DNA of 33,523 nt from Ruegeria sp. EL01 (lineage in GTDB: Bacteria > Pseudomonadota > Alphaproteobacteria > Rhodobacterales > Rhodobacteraceae). The notes under the pieces are model-generated. The model was not told where the DNA came from and searched no databases. It saw only the letters and a list, made by a program, of their open reading frames with translations. Below, piece by piece: positions 1-7,656 of the stretch; positions within the stretch are counted from its first letter, which is position 1; every line of letters starts with the position of its first letter. The position numbers and the translations under genes were made by a program. The stretch lies in the NCBI RefSeq assembly GCF_900313035.1, contig NZ_OMPS01000007.1, forward strand, positions 1 through 33,523. Direction: 5' to 3'.

Positions 1-637
1 TCTCGCTGAACAGCCGCGCGCGCCTGCGAGTTCCGTCGGGCTCGATCTTAGCCACAAGGCACCGGTCGTTGTCGTACAGGATCGACTGCGGAACGGCCCC
101 GAAGAACCTAAAGGCATGAACGTGCCCGTCCATCCAGGCCTCGGCCGTCGCCGCCGGATAGGCCCGGACGTAGCAGGCGTCGCTATGCGGCAGATCCAAG
201 GCAAAGAAGTGAGCCTTCTGCTCAATGCCTCCGATCACCACCATTGCTTCGCCGAAGTCGGCCTGAGCATGGCCGGGTGCATGGTTAAGCGGTACGAACA
301 TCTCGCGATGCCGTCGACCATGTTCCCGAACATAATCCTTGATGATGGTGTAACCACCCTCGAAGCCATGCTCATCACGCAGTCGCTCGCAGATCCGCTT
401 GGCCGTATGCCGCTGTTTGCGCGGTCGTTGCCGATCTTCCGACAACCATTGATCAATGATCCCGGTGAACCCATCCAGCTTGGGCCGCCGGATCGGTGCT
501 GACCGCCGGTAGCCGGGCGGGACCGAAAACGCCAAAATCTTGCGAACGCTGTCACGAGATATCCCGAAATGCCGGGCCGCTTCTCGCTGGCTCATGCCCT
601 CGGCACAGGCCAGACGAACTTTACGATACAAATCCAC
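1..637 (-). CDS. istA: IS21-family transposase IstA, N-terminal part (runs off window)
   Basis: This is a DDE transposase of the IS21 family, cut by the window edge after 212 codons. The N-terminus holds a helix-turn-helix (about residues 12-34, with MSQREAARHFGISRDSVRK). The catalytic core begins with HAQADFGEA, giving the first Asp at residue 127, and ILYDNDR, giving the second Asp at about 189. The third acidic residue lies off the window. The start is the GTG at 637, because GGGAGG lies at proper spacing upstream and family members begin with the same VDLYRKVRLA segment. The frame is open throughout, so this end of the gene looks intact. IstA cuts and joins element ends together with the ATPase IstB, which is presumably beyond the left edge. 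Confidence 0.9.
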   Translation of the reverse strand, partial: MDLYRKVRLACAEGMSQREAARHFGISRDSVRKILAFSVPPGYRRSAPIRRPKLDGFTGIIDQWLSEDRQRPRKQRHTAKRICERLRDEHGFEGGYTIIKDYVREHGRRHREMFVPLNHAPGHAQADFGEAMVVIGGIEQKAHFFALDLPHSDACYVRAYPAATAEAWMDGHVHAFRFFGAVPQSILYDNDRCLVAKIEPDGTRRRARLFSE

Positions 638-758
638 GGAAAAGATCCTCCCGCCCCCCTCCGTTACGAAAAGAAGGGCAAAGATGGACGACTTTTACGC
701 CGCCCGCAGCAGGGTCATCCCGCCGCTTCCGTGGTCGACTTTCTCACCGCCGTTCTCA
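1..758 (-). mobile_element. IS21-family insertion sequence, partial (one end only)
   Basis: The left part of the window is the istA-proximal end of an IS21-family element; the rest, including the istB helper gene, lies off the window. The tip is placed at about 756-758 because the open frame of the neighbouring tctC-like gene loses family similarity exactly there. The sequence inward of that point (638-755) is GC-rich, non-coding and carries the repeated motif TGAGAA (minus strand). The outer boundary is inferred from the truncated gene; the opposite terminal repeat and the target duplication cannot be seen. Confidence 0.75.
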
Positions 759-1589
759 CTTGGCCTCGTCGCTTTGCATCACTTTAGTCGCCGCTGCTTC
801 GATCTTGGCGATGACATCATCCGGCGTTCCTTCACGAACGAAAAGACCGTTCCACAAGACGATATCGAGGGATGGTTCCAATTCAGCCACTGTAGGTGCA
901 TCTGGGGTCAGGAAAACCCGTTCATTAGTGACACTAGCAAGCACCTTCAGCTCTGACAGACAAGGAGTGACCAAGCTCGCAACTGAGTTGGCCACATCAA
1001 CGTCGCCGGAAGCCAGTGTATTACAGTCCACGTTATCAAACGCCGCGTCTGATCCAAAGGAGAATCCCATCGCTTCTGCCAGACCAAGCGTGACGTGTGT
1101 TGGGACAAGCCCTGCGCCGAAGTGGCCCAGAGAGACATCATTGTCCTGCGCATAGGCCGCAAGTTCTTCCATTGTGTTGTATGGAGCATCTTTCCCGGCA
1201 ACGATCAGGAAAGGGTAGGTCATGAATATGCCGACCGGTACGAAAGGGTCCGGATCTAGTTCTGGAATACCCAAGCCGGGCCCAACAACGGGCACCCCAA
1301 TTACGAAGGAGCCGACTGTGTAGCCATCAGCTGGCGCATTGGCCACGTCGATTGCACCCGGAAAGGGGCCACCACCGCCACCCGGTTTATTCACAACCGC
1401 AGCCGGTACGCCGTACATTTCCTGAAACTCGTCCGCGATCATGCGAGTTAGGACGTCCTCTTCACCACCCGGAGGCCACGGCACAACAAATGAAACCGGC
1501 TTGTCGGGGTATTCGGCGAAAGCAGGTTGAGCAAATCCCGCGATTGCAATGGATGCAATTGCTGCTGATCTCAAGATGGATGTCTTCAT
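756..1589 (-). pseudogene. TctC/Bug-family periplasmic solute-binding protein, 3'-truncated by IS21
   Basis: The product is a tripartite tricarboxylate transporter binding protein (TctC or Bug family), which captures small carboxylates in the periplasm. A Sec signal peptide covers residues 1-25 (cleavage after AFA), followed by the family-typical VPWPPGG segment near residue 34. The ATG at 1589 is chosen because GGGAGAAC precedes it and the signal peptide starts there; an upstream in-frame start would add 33 unrelated residues. Only 277 residues remain, compared with about 320 for the family. The frame stops at a TGA that appears to be the first bases of the IS21 tip, directly after SDEAK. 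The lost tail includes the last helix and strand of lobe 1, so the protein is probably non-functional. No tctA or tctB partner is nearby. Confidence 0.8.
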
Positions 1590-2181
1590 AGTGTTCTCCC
1601 AGGTCACAGTATTTGCATCCGATGCCCCACACAATTTCTGCGTTAGGTGGCAATCCGAAAGCAACGCGAAATATTCCGCTATAGGCAATAGCTACAGGTT
1701 TCCTTGAGTTGAAAAATACAAAAGGAAGAAAGCTTACTTTCGATTTTTGCAACGCATTGATTTCCAGTACATGCAAATTTCCCGACCGTCGCGGGTATGA
1801 AAACCAGCAGCTCAAAATTGAGAAATGGTGGAGCCGTCCCCAAAGAAGTCACTCTTGCCTGATGCGGCAAAAGTCCGGAACCCGCCCTTCCTACCAGATG
1901 CTGCACCAGCGGCATTAGATATCATGCACCCCTAGCGAACTGGCGCTTTGTCCGCGTTGCGTGAGTTCGTCCGTCACCTGATTTGCAGCCGCAGCGAATG
2001 GTCGGTCTGGTTAAGCTGTGCCGCGGCGCTTGACCTCGTGGCGGATGTCCGCAAAGGGCCGCGAAAAACGATCGTGGTTTCCCGTTTGATCCCATCAGTG
2101 GCGGCGAGAAAGCGTCACAGCGGGGTTTGCTACCGGCATTCAATTATTGCTGTAAAGTTGGCAGTGCTGATCATTGTCTTA
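1590..2181. other. Gene-poor stretch, no supported feature
   Basis: About 590 bases between the tctC-like fragment and the SH3-domain gene. Only short, composition-driven open frames occur on both strands, with no good ribosome binding sites and no recognisable motifs. Part of it (1593 to roughly 1760) must carry the tctC-like gene's promoter, but no convincing -35/-10 pair was seen. The stretch 1920-2140 is GC-rich and looks like decayed coding DNA that I could not assign. Confidence 0.4.
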
Positions 2182-2484
2182 TTAGTTTTTCCGCAAGTAT
2201 GCCCAAGAGACGTACCCCTTAAGCTTACGCGCGCGCTCCAAAGAGACGCGGCACCAACGGGTGCCACCGGTCTGCTCGCAGCTGTGAACTCGTAGTGCGG
2301 TTCCATTTGGAAGACCAACGATCACATTGAACCCTGTTCCAGGCCCACTGCGCATTTTTAGCATGTCACCGTCTTCGACGCCAAAAACCTCATATGTTCC
2401 GAGTGACGCGGCCGCCGCCGGTTTAACGTCCATGACGACCCCCAGGAACAAAGCCATTAGGGGTAAGAAGATTGCATTGCGCAT
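2182..2484 (-). CDS. Small secreted SH3-domain (SH3_3) protein
   Basis: A 100-residue protein with a signal peptide (residues 1 to about 26, ending in an alanine run) followed by a single bacterial SH3 domain. The diagnostic core is visible: LKMRSGPGTGFNVI, then LPNGT, an RWCRV strand and the closing GYVSWAYL. Bacterial SH3 domains of this type bind cell-wall peptides or act as periplasmic adaptors. Nothing here identifies the ligand. Two cysteines (HSCEQ and RWCRV) could form a disulfide after export. The ATG at 2484 has AGGA at acceptable spacing. It lies 102 bases downstream of the GFA-type gene on the same strand; whether they share a transcript is unclear. Confidence 0.8.
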   Translation of the reverse strand: MRNAIFLPLMALFLGVVMDVKPAAAASLGTYEVFGVEDGDMLKMRSGPGTGFNVIVGLPNGTALRVHSCEQTGGTRWCRVSLERARKLKGYVSWAYLRKN

Positions 2485-2586
2485 CGCGATGTCCTGCTTA
2501 TTGCCTCAACGACAATCGTAGCAACTTGGGTCACCAAGAGGAACAACTCCAAGACCGAAATGTAGGTGATACCAAAGCTTCAAACG

Positions 2587-2979
2587 CTACATTTCTTCTA
2601 GATGTTCGGGGATCCTGGCCCAGTTGGGCGCATCCTTCACAAAAACCTTGTTCGTTGGGCTGAAGTTGTTTGGCTCATCCAATGTCCCAGCCGCAATGCT
2701 GGTCAATCCGAACGATGTCACCCCCCACAAGCCTGATCCGCAGGTGCCACAAAAATTCTTGATGACTATGCGCCCTTCCTTTGAGGTCTTTTCAAAGGTC
2801 CGAGGTTCGCCTTTCAGTAGATGTAATTCTTCAGATTTAATCATGTACCCGGCGTAGCCATCTGTGCCAGTCATTGTTAGGCAATCACTGCAGAAACACA
2901 TGAGTTGCGTTACCGCGCTGCCAGTGACCTGGTATCGGACTTCACCGCAAAAGCACCCGCCTTCCAAGATCTCAGCCAC
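2587..2979 (-). CDS. GFA/CENP-V-fold zinc protein
   Basis: A 130-residue member of the GFA family (glutathione-dependent formaldehyde-activating enzyme fold). All seven zinc-ligand cysteines of the family are present: C9 and C11 (GGCFCGEVRY), C28, C30 and C33 (CFCSDC), and C77 and C80 (CGTC), ahead of the usual LWG segment. The founding member catalyses S-hydroxymethylglutathione formation. Most short paralogues like this one have no proven reaction, so only the fold and zinc binding are claimed. The length matches single-domain family members. It is transcribed divergently from the WGR gene and upstream of the SH3 gene. A link to formaldehyde released by the demethylating enzymes at 28-32 kb is only a speculation, because the two are far apart. 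Confidence 0.85.
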   Translation of the reverse strand: MAEILEGGCFCGEVRYQVTGSAVTQLMCFCSDCLTMTGTDGYAGYMIKSEELHLLKGEPRTFEKTSKEGRIVIKNFCGTCGSGLWGVTSFGLTSIAAGTLDEPNNFSPTNKVFVKDAPNWARIPEHLEEM

Positions 2980-3230
2980 GTTCCTTTCATCCTTCTATTT
3001 CGTTTTGCAAGATATGAGAAAACCGTACCTACTCTGGCCAGTGGTCACAACGGTTCCAGCAGCGGAATGTGGAATGGTGCCAATATGAGCCCCTGTACCT
3101 GGATGGGTACGAGGCAAGCATCAGACAGATTGAGTTGTCGAATGTTTTCATCACGATTTTGAATCCTTGCCAATCGACTGATCCAGCAATGTCATTGGAC
3201 AGAAGAGTGGCGCCAAACGATACTAGAGCC

Positions 3231-3482
3231 ATGGAGCTGACAGACACCACCCCTGTGCACCTGATCCATGTGGACCCTGAGATCAACATGGCGCGGTTCT
3301 ATGGCATTGAGTTGCAGCCGACGCTGTTCGGGGACGTTTCCGTTCTTCGCACTTGGGGACGTATTGGCACAAACGGGCAAGCCATGATGGTGACGTATGA
3401 TGACGAAGCCCAGGCTAGTGAAGCGCTCCATAATCTCGAAAAGCAAAAGCTCCGTCGAGGGTATGTTCCGGTCGGTGAGTGA
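3231..3482 (+). CDS. Stand-alone WGR-domain protein
   Basis: An 83-residue protein that is almost entirely one WGR domain. It opens with the typical strand pattern (HVDPEINMARFYGIEL), has the WGR motif itself in RTWGRIGTNGQ, and closes with a basic helix (NLEKQKLRRGYVP). WGR domains are nucleic-acid or adaptor modules found in PARP and ligase-associated proteins; tiny single-domain versions are common on alphaproteobacterial plasmids and integrative elements. The ATG at 3231 is chosen because the domain starts just after it. The open frame reaches back to 3069, but that extension has no domain similarity. No partner gene is adjacent. The setting, next to a large inverted repeat and an IS6 element, fits plasmid-type DNA. 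Confidence 0.8.
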   Translation: MELTDTTPVHLIHVDPEINMARFYGIELQPTLFGDVSVLRTWGRIGTNGQAMMVTYDDEAQASEALHNLEKQKLRRGYVPVGE

Positions 3483-3940
3483 CTTCGGGTTGCAATCTGT
3501 TTCCCTGGCAAATCCCGAGCCTGTCGGCTCGTGACCGGGCTCCAGGTTTCAGCCGGCATGCCGGCCTCCACCCAGAACACCCCAGTATGATCTCCCTGAC
3601 CTAATAGCCCCTGAACCGTCGCTTGCGAGCCGGGGCAGGGGCCTTGGGTCATGGTCGCCTCATGCCGTGGTAATCTGCCCATTCGGGTGACGGTCCCTTT
3701 TGCGCTCACGCAGGATCGGAGATCCTTTGTCCTTTCCTTGTGGGTCAGGCGGGATTTGGACAAGCCAAACGCCACCTTCCGTCAGGGGGAAGGCGCGGCC
3801 TCCCCCCTCGGACAAGACAAATAGACAAGACCGTGTCCTCGGCTGCGCCTGCGGGCCGCACCACTCTTGTCGATTTGTCCTGTCTCGCCCCTCTCCGCGT
3901 TCGCCACGTGGCAGGTTTTAGAGACGAAGCCCAGGACCGG
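3483..3940. other. Non-coding or decayed stretch between WGR gene and IS6
   Basis: About 460 bases with no confident gene. A minus-strand frame stays open across 3299-3775 and includes a low-repeat segment (GVFWVEAGMPAETWSPVT), but it runs antisense through the WGR gene and has no clear ribosome site. It is left unassigned. The right half contains the inverted repeat described separately. The left boundary of the IS6 element ends it. Confidence 0.4.
3811..3884. repeat. 20-bp inverted repeat (18/20), candidate protein-binding or transfer site
   Basis: The left arm at 3811-3830 (GACAAGACAAATAGACAAGA) and the reverse complement of the right arm at 3865-3884 (GACAGGACAAATCGACAAGA) agree at 18 of 20 positions. 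They flank a 34-base GC-rich spacer. Each arm is itself built from repeats of GACAA. No T-run follows, so a simple terminator is unlikely. Such arrays next to plasmid-type genes can be oriT, iteron or partition sites; no known nic consensus was found, so the function is open. Confidence 0.6.
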
Positions 3941-4764
3941 GGATCTGTCGCAAACTTTGGCCGGCATGTTGCACCTTGGTGCTGTTTGATCCAACTGGTG
4001 GATTGGACGTTACAAAGTTTAGGAATGCCGGATGATCGACTTCAAAGGTGCGCACTACCCTCAATCTGTGATCTTGTTCGCGGTCTATTTCTACGTTCGC
4101 TATGGCGTCTCGTACCGTGACCTGGAAGAGCTCATGGCGGAACGTGGTGTGTCGGTTGATCACGCGACGCTGAATCGCTGGGTGGTAAAATACTCGCCCC
4201 AGGTCGCACAGATGGCGCAGAAAAGGAAGATCAGAACAGCAGAATCTTGGCGTATGGATGAGACCTACATCAAAGTCCGTGGGGATTGGGTGTATCTGTA
4301 TCGTGCGGTGGATCGCGACGGTCAAACCCTTGATTTCATGCTTTCAGAGAAGCGCGACGCGAAGGCTGCAAAGAAATTCTTCGCTAACGCATTGTGCAAC
4401 AATGGCATCCCGAAACGGATCACCATCGACAAAAGCAGGAGCAACGCAGCCGGGATCAAAGAGGTCAACAAGATCTTCAAGCGACTGCAGATACCAGTTA
4501 AGATCGGCACTGTCAGATCAAAATATCTAAACAACATTATCGAGCAGGATCACCGGTTCATCAAACGCCTCACGAGACCGATGCTCGGTTTTAAGAGCTT
4601 TGCCTCAGCGGCAGCGACACTTACGGGAATCGAAACCGCCAACATGATCCGCAAGGGGCAGCTTGGACCGCTGAAGTGTGGTTTTCGTCAGTTTGCTGAG
4701 CTCGCAAGATAACTCCGTCCAGGCAATCGCTCGCTCTGATCCAAGAAAAATTTGCGACAGAGCC
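3941..4764 (+). mobile_element. IS6-family insertion sequence, complete (824 bp)
   Basis: The terminal repeats are GGATCTGTCGCAAA at 3941-3954 and, inverted, GGCTCTGTCGCAAA at 4764-4751 (13 of 14 identical). They enclose one transposase gene, and the length is typical of the family. The 8-bp flanks (AGGACCGG on the left, GATGCCAG on the right) do not match. The element therefore did not reach this state by a simple insertion; an adjacent deletion or cointegrate resolution is likely. The right side lies directly against the middle of an IS1182 transposase gene. Confidence 0.9.
4032..4712 (+). CDS. IS6-family transposase
   Basis: A 226-residue DDE transposase with the normal length for IS6/IS26-type enzymes. 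The catalytic triad is visible: D76 (WRMDETY), D133 (ITIDKSRSN) and E171 (NNIIEQDH). A short helix-turn-helix region lies near residues 28-50 (LEELMAERGVSVDHATLNRW), and the family tail MLGFKSF is present. In the second motif Arg-136 replaces the Gly usual in TIDKSGSN; the effect is unknown. The ATG at 4032 matches the family start MIDFKGAHYP. IS6 elements move by copy-in replication and often leave deletions next to themselves, which fits the truncated neighbour on the right. Confidence 0.93.
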   Translation: MIDFKGAHYPQSVILFAVYFYVRYGVSYRDLEELMAERGVSVDHATLNRWVVKYSPQVAQMAQKRKIRTAESWRMDETYIKVRGDWVYLYRAVDRDGQTLDFMLSEKRDAKAAKKFFANALCNNGIPKRITIDKSRSNAAGIKEVNKIFKRLQIPVKIGTVRSKYLNNIIEQDHRFIKRLTRPMLGFKSFASAAATLTGIETANMIRKGQLGPLKCGFRQFAELAR

Positions 4765-5430
4765 GATGCCAGCCGCTCGAACAGAACCGCCGAGGTTAGT
4801 GCCATGCGCAAGATGCTCGACCGCACCGAAGAGCGCTTTGGCATAAAGCCTGATTGGATTGCGGCTGATACCGCGTATGGTGCCGCCGGCAATCTGGTTT
4901 GGTTGACACTGAAGCGGAAAATCCTGCCGTTCATCCCAGTCTTTGACAAAGGTGAACGCAAGGACGGCACCTTCTCGCGATCCGACTTCTCTTGGGACGA
5001 CGAGAACGACCGCTACATCTGCCCAGGTGGCAAGGAGATGTTGCACACGAGGCGAAGCTATTCGGATCCGGCCCGAAATGCACCCGTTTGGAAAGCCAGA
5101 AATTATCGAGCGCTGAAGTCAGACTGCACAGGATGTGAATTAAAGGCAAAGTGCTGCCCTAACGCTGAAAGGCGTTCGGTTCATCGAGAGAAATATGAAG
5201 TTGTCAGAGACTTTGCCCGAGCATGCACAGCCTCGGAGTTCAATCCGAAGGCTCAGGCCCGACGCAAGAAAGTCGAGATGCTCTTTGCGCACCTCAAACG
5301 CATTCTTGGGCTGGGACGACTACGATTACGAGGGCCATGCGGCGTCCAGGACGAATTTACCCTCGCCGCCACCGCCCAAAATCTCCGGAAACTGGCCAAA
5401 CTTAAGCCAATGGTGACCGCCACCGGATAA
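4765..5430 (+). pseudogene. IS1182-family transposase, C-terminal fragment
   Basis: This 221-codon fragment matches the C-terminal half of IS1182-family transposases. The landmarks are ADTAYG, then IPVFDKGERKDGTFSRSDF, a cysteine cluster for the inserted domain (CTGCELKAKCCPN), and the catalytic-helix region KKVEMLFAHLKRILGL. The family end DEFTLAATAQNLRKLAK is also present. The N-terminal half, with the first catalytic Asp, is missing. Sequence before codon GAT at 4765 belongs to the IS6 element, and the frame continues upstream into IS6 DNA to an ATG at 4678. A hybrid 250-residue product is therefore possible, but it would have no transposase activity. No internal stop is present, so the truncation may be recent. 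Confidence 0.85.
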
Positions 5431-5519
5431 AAGCTGATCGACCTAGGGACGTTCAAAACAAATCAACGCGATAGCCGACTTCGACAGGCTGAAACCAAAG
5501 AGTTTTTCAACACAATCGG
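4765..5519 (+). mobile_element. IS1182-family remnant, 5' half missing
   Basis: This is the 3' part of an IS1182-type element: the transposase fragment, then about 90 non-coding bases ending in GAGTTTTTCAACACAATCGG (about 5500-5519). That ending resembles the terminal repeat of such elements. The left boundary is exactly the end of the IS6 inverted repeat. The left terminal repeat is gone, so the right one cannot be confirmed by pairing. Confidence 0.7.
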
Positions 5520-5844
5520 TTCCTAGCCGACCTCGGATGCGGTGCAGCATCCAGGCTCTGCGCCGCCTGAACCACCTAACTCACGGCCCTTAATGACTTA
5601 TGCTGCGAGTTGAACCATAGTCCGTTCTGTTCCGTCGCAGATAAATGGCAGTCAATTTTTAACAGTCCTAGTGGCGCTACTGCATGAGCCAAATTTTACG
5701 CAAAAATTCCGCACGCCACCGCTACAAAAATATCTTTTCATAAGGCTCGCACACCAAATACCCAACTCCAGAATATATACCAAAATCCGCGAAAGAGCAC
5801 CATGAATTTAGAACCATTGGTGCGGGTAGTGATCCGCTGTTAGA
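5520..5844. other. Spacer between IS1182 remnant and amide operon end
   Basis: About 325 bases, AT-richer than the surroundings, with no gene. Only the hairpin at 5797-5823, downstream of the ATPase gene, is worth noting. Confidence 0.4.
5797..5823 (-). terminator. Weak hairpin at the 3' end of the amide operon
   Basis: In the minus-strand RNA, GCACCA (5823-5818) can pair with TGGTGC (5802-5797) around a 15-base loop, followed by TCTTTCG. It lies about 22 bases past the ATPase stop codon. The stem is short and the T-run poor, so it may mark transcript end or protect the 3' end only weakly. Confidence 0.3.
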
Positions 5845-7656
5845 TTAGGTAAAAGAATCTTCAGTTGCGATCATGTGTCCATTACCAATATTGTTTAACA
5901 CTACATGCGGAACCGTTTCATTTATTGGCCTGACCGCGCTGGGAATGTCACCGACAAGGCGGGCTAACGATTGGCGTTCACGACTAGGATCTGGTGTTGG
6001 CACTGCTGAAATCAGTTTTTTAGTATAACTATGGCGCGGCGACCCGAATATTTGCTCACAGTTTCCCATTTCGACTATTTGGCCAAGATACATCACGCCG
6101 ACGCGATCAGAAATATTTTCGACAACGGCCATGTCGTGAGAGATAAACAGGAATGATACGCCCAATTCTGATACCAGTTCTTTTAGCAATTCCAAGACTT
6201 TGGCTTGAACAGTCACATCCAAAGCCGAAACACTTTCATCTGCGATGATAAGCTTGGGATTAAGAGCTAGGGCGCGTGCGATGCAGATACGTTGCCGTTG
6301 ACCACCGGAAAATTCATGCGGATATCGCTCTACCTGATCGCGAGACAATCCCACACGTTCAAACAAATATCCAACTTGCTTTTTTTGTTCGCTGGGGTTG
6401 CCAACGCCGTGGATAACCAAAGGTTCGCGGACCAATTCGCCAACCCTCATGCGTGGATCCAACGACGCCATTGGGTCTTGAAACACCATTTGGACATCAC
6501 GGCGGACCTGATTGGTCATCTTGCCGTGTGGCGCGCTGATGTCATGACCGTTGATACGGATGCGACCCGAGTGTTTTACCAGCCCAACCATCGACTTGGC
6601 GATGGTAGATTTGCCGCAACCGCTTTCGCCGACTAGTGAAAAGATCTCGCCTTTGCGAATACTTAAACTGACGTTTTCAACGGCATGAACACGGTGTGTG
6701 ACGCGCCCCAAGACCCCGCTGCGCACGTCAAAATGCACTACGACTTTTTCCAGCTCTGCGACCAGTGTATCGTCATCTGGCTTGTAAGCTCGGGCGATGC
6801 CCGACCCATCACCGAGACTGGGTACCGCCTCTAGGAGATCACTTGTGTAGGCCTGTTGCGGGTTTGCAAACAGCGACACAACATCGTTTTCTTCGACAAA
6901 ATGCCCCCCCTTCATGACCAAAACCCGATCAGCCATTTCAGCCACGACGCCCATATCATGGGTGATCAAGATCAATGCAGTCCCCATTTCATGCTGGAGG
7001 TCCCGAAGCAGATCAAGCACCTCGCGTTGCACGGTGACGTCAAGTGCAGTTGTAGGTTCGTCAGCGATCAAAATGTCGGGTTTTAGGGCAATCGCCATGG
7101 CAATCATAACCCGTTGACGCATCCCGCCTGACAACTCGTGCGGAAACTGGTTCAGCCGCTTTTCTGGCTCAGATAGGCGCACCGATTTTAGCGCTTCCAA
7201 GGCACGCACGCGGGCCTCTTTAAAAGAGATCGCTTCATGCGCGCAGATCGCCTCGCTAAGCTGCGTGCCGATTTTCATCACCGGGTTCAGCGATGTCATC
7301 GGTTCTTGAAAAATCATGGCAATCCGGTTGCCCCGGATCTGCCGCAGGGCATACTCACCAAGGGCGGTCAACTCTAGTTCGCCAAAATGGATCGACCCAC
7401 CGGTCACGCGCACTGCTGGCGGCGGGAGCAGCCCCATAATCGCCAGCGATGTCAGGGATTTTCCGGATCCACTTTCCCCCGCAATGGCGAGTGTTTCACC
7501 GCGATGTAAGTCAAAGCTCAACTCGTGCACGAGGGGTTTTAACCCCGACTCTGTATTCACGGAAATAGACAGCCCATCAACCCGCAATACAGGCCCCGTA
7601 AAAGTGGCGGACTTCGGGACCAAGGCCCCGAAGAGGTTAGTTTTTTCACCATTCAT
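5845..7656 (-). CDS. Fused peptide-type ABC transporter ATPase (DppD-DppF-like double NBD)
   Basis: One 603-residue chain contains two ABC ATPase domains, the arrangement known from GsiA-type proteins. It energises the two permeases encoded upstream. NBD1 has Walker A GESGSGKS (60-67), signature LSGGMRQR (175-182) and Walker B LIADEPTT (197-204). NBD2 has Walker A GESGCGKS (343-350), signature FSGGQRQR (449-456) and Walker B IIADESVSALD (470-480). NBD2 carries Ser where the usual motif has Pro after the catalytic Glu. Each domain ends in the oligopeptide-transporter tail region (SYTKKLISAVP and YTSDLLEAVP). The ATG at 7656 is chosen because it overlaps the amidase stop as ATGA, which implies translational coupling; an earlier in-frame codon would add four residues. 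It is the last gene of the seven-gene operon. Confidence 0.93.
   Translation of the reverse strand: MNGEKTNLFGALVPKSATFTGPVLRVDGLSISVNTESGLKPLVHELSFDLHRGETLAIAGESGSGKSLTSLAIMGLLPPPAVRVTGGSIHFGELELTALGEYALRQIRGNRIAMIFQEPMTSLNPVMKIGTQLSEAICAHEAISFKEARVRALEALKSVRLSEPEKRLNQFPHELSGGMRQRVMIAMAIALKPDILIADEPTTALDVTVQREVLDLLRDLQHEMGTALILITHDMGVVAEMADRVLVMKGGHFVEENDVVSLFANPQQAYTSDLLEAVPSLGDGSGIARAYKPDDDTLVAELEKVVVHFDVRSGVLGRVTHRVHAVENVSLSIRKGEIFSLVGESGCGKSTIAKSMVGLVKHSGRIRINGHDISAPHGKMTNQVRRDVQMVFQDPMASLDPRMRVGELVREPLVIHGVGNPSEQKKQVGYLFERVGLSRDQVERYPHEFSGGQRQRICIARALALNPKLIIADESVSALDVTVQAKVLELLKELVSELGVSFLFISHDMAVVENISDRVGVMYLGQIVEMGNCEQIFGSPRHSYTKKLISAVPTPDPSRERQSLARLVGDIPSAVRPINETVPHVVLNNIGNGHMIATEDSFT

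Noticed and set aside
3299..3775. Minus-strand frame with a protein-like segment (GVFWVEAGMPAETWSPVT)
   Set aside because: It crosses the WGR gene in antisense, has no supported start and no family I can name. Mentioned under the gap but not called as a gene.
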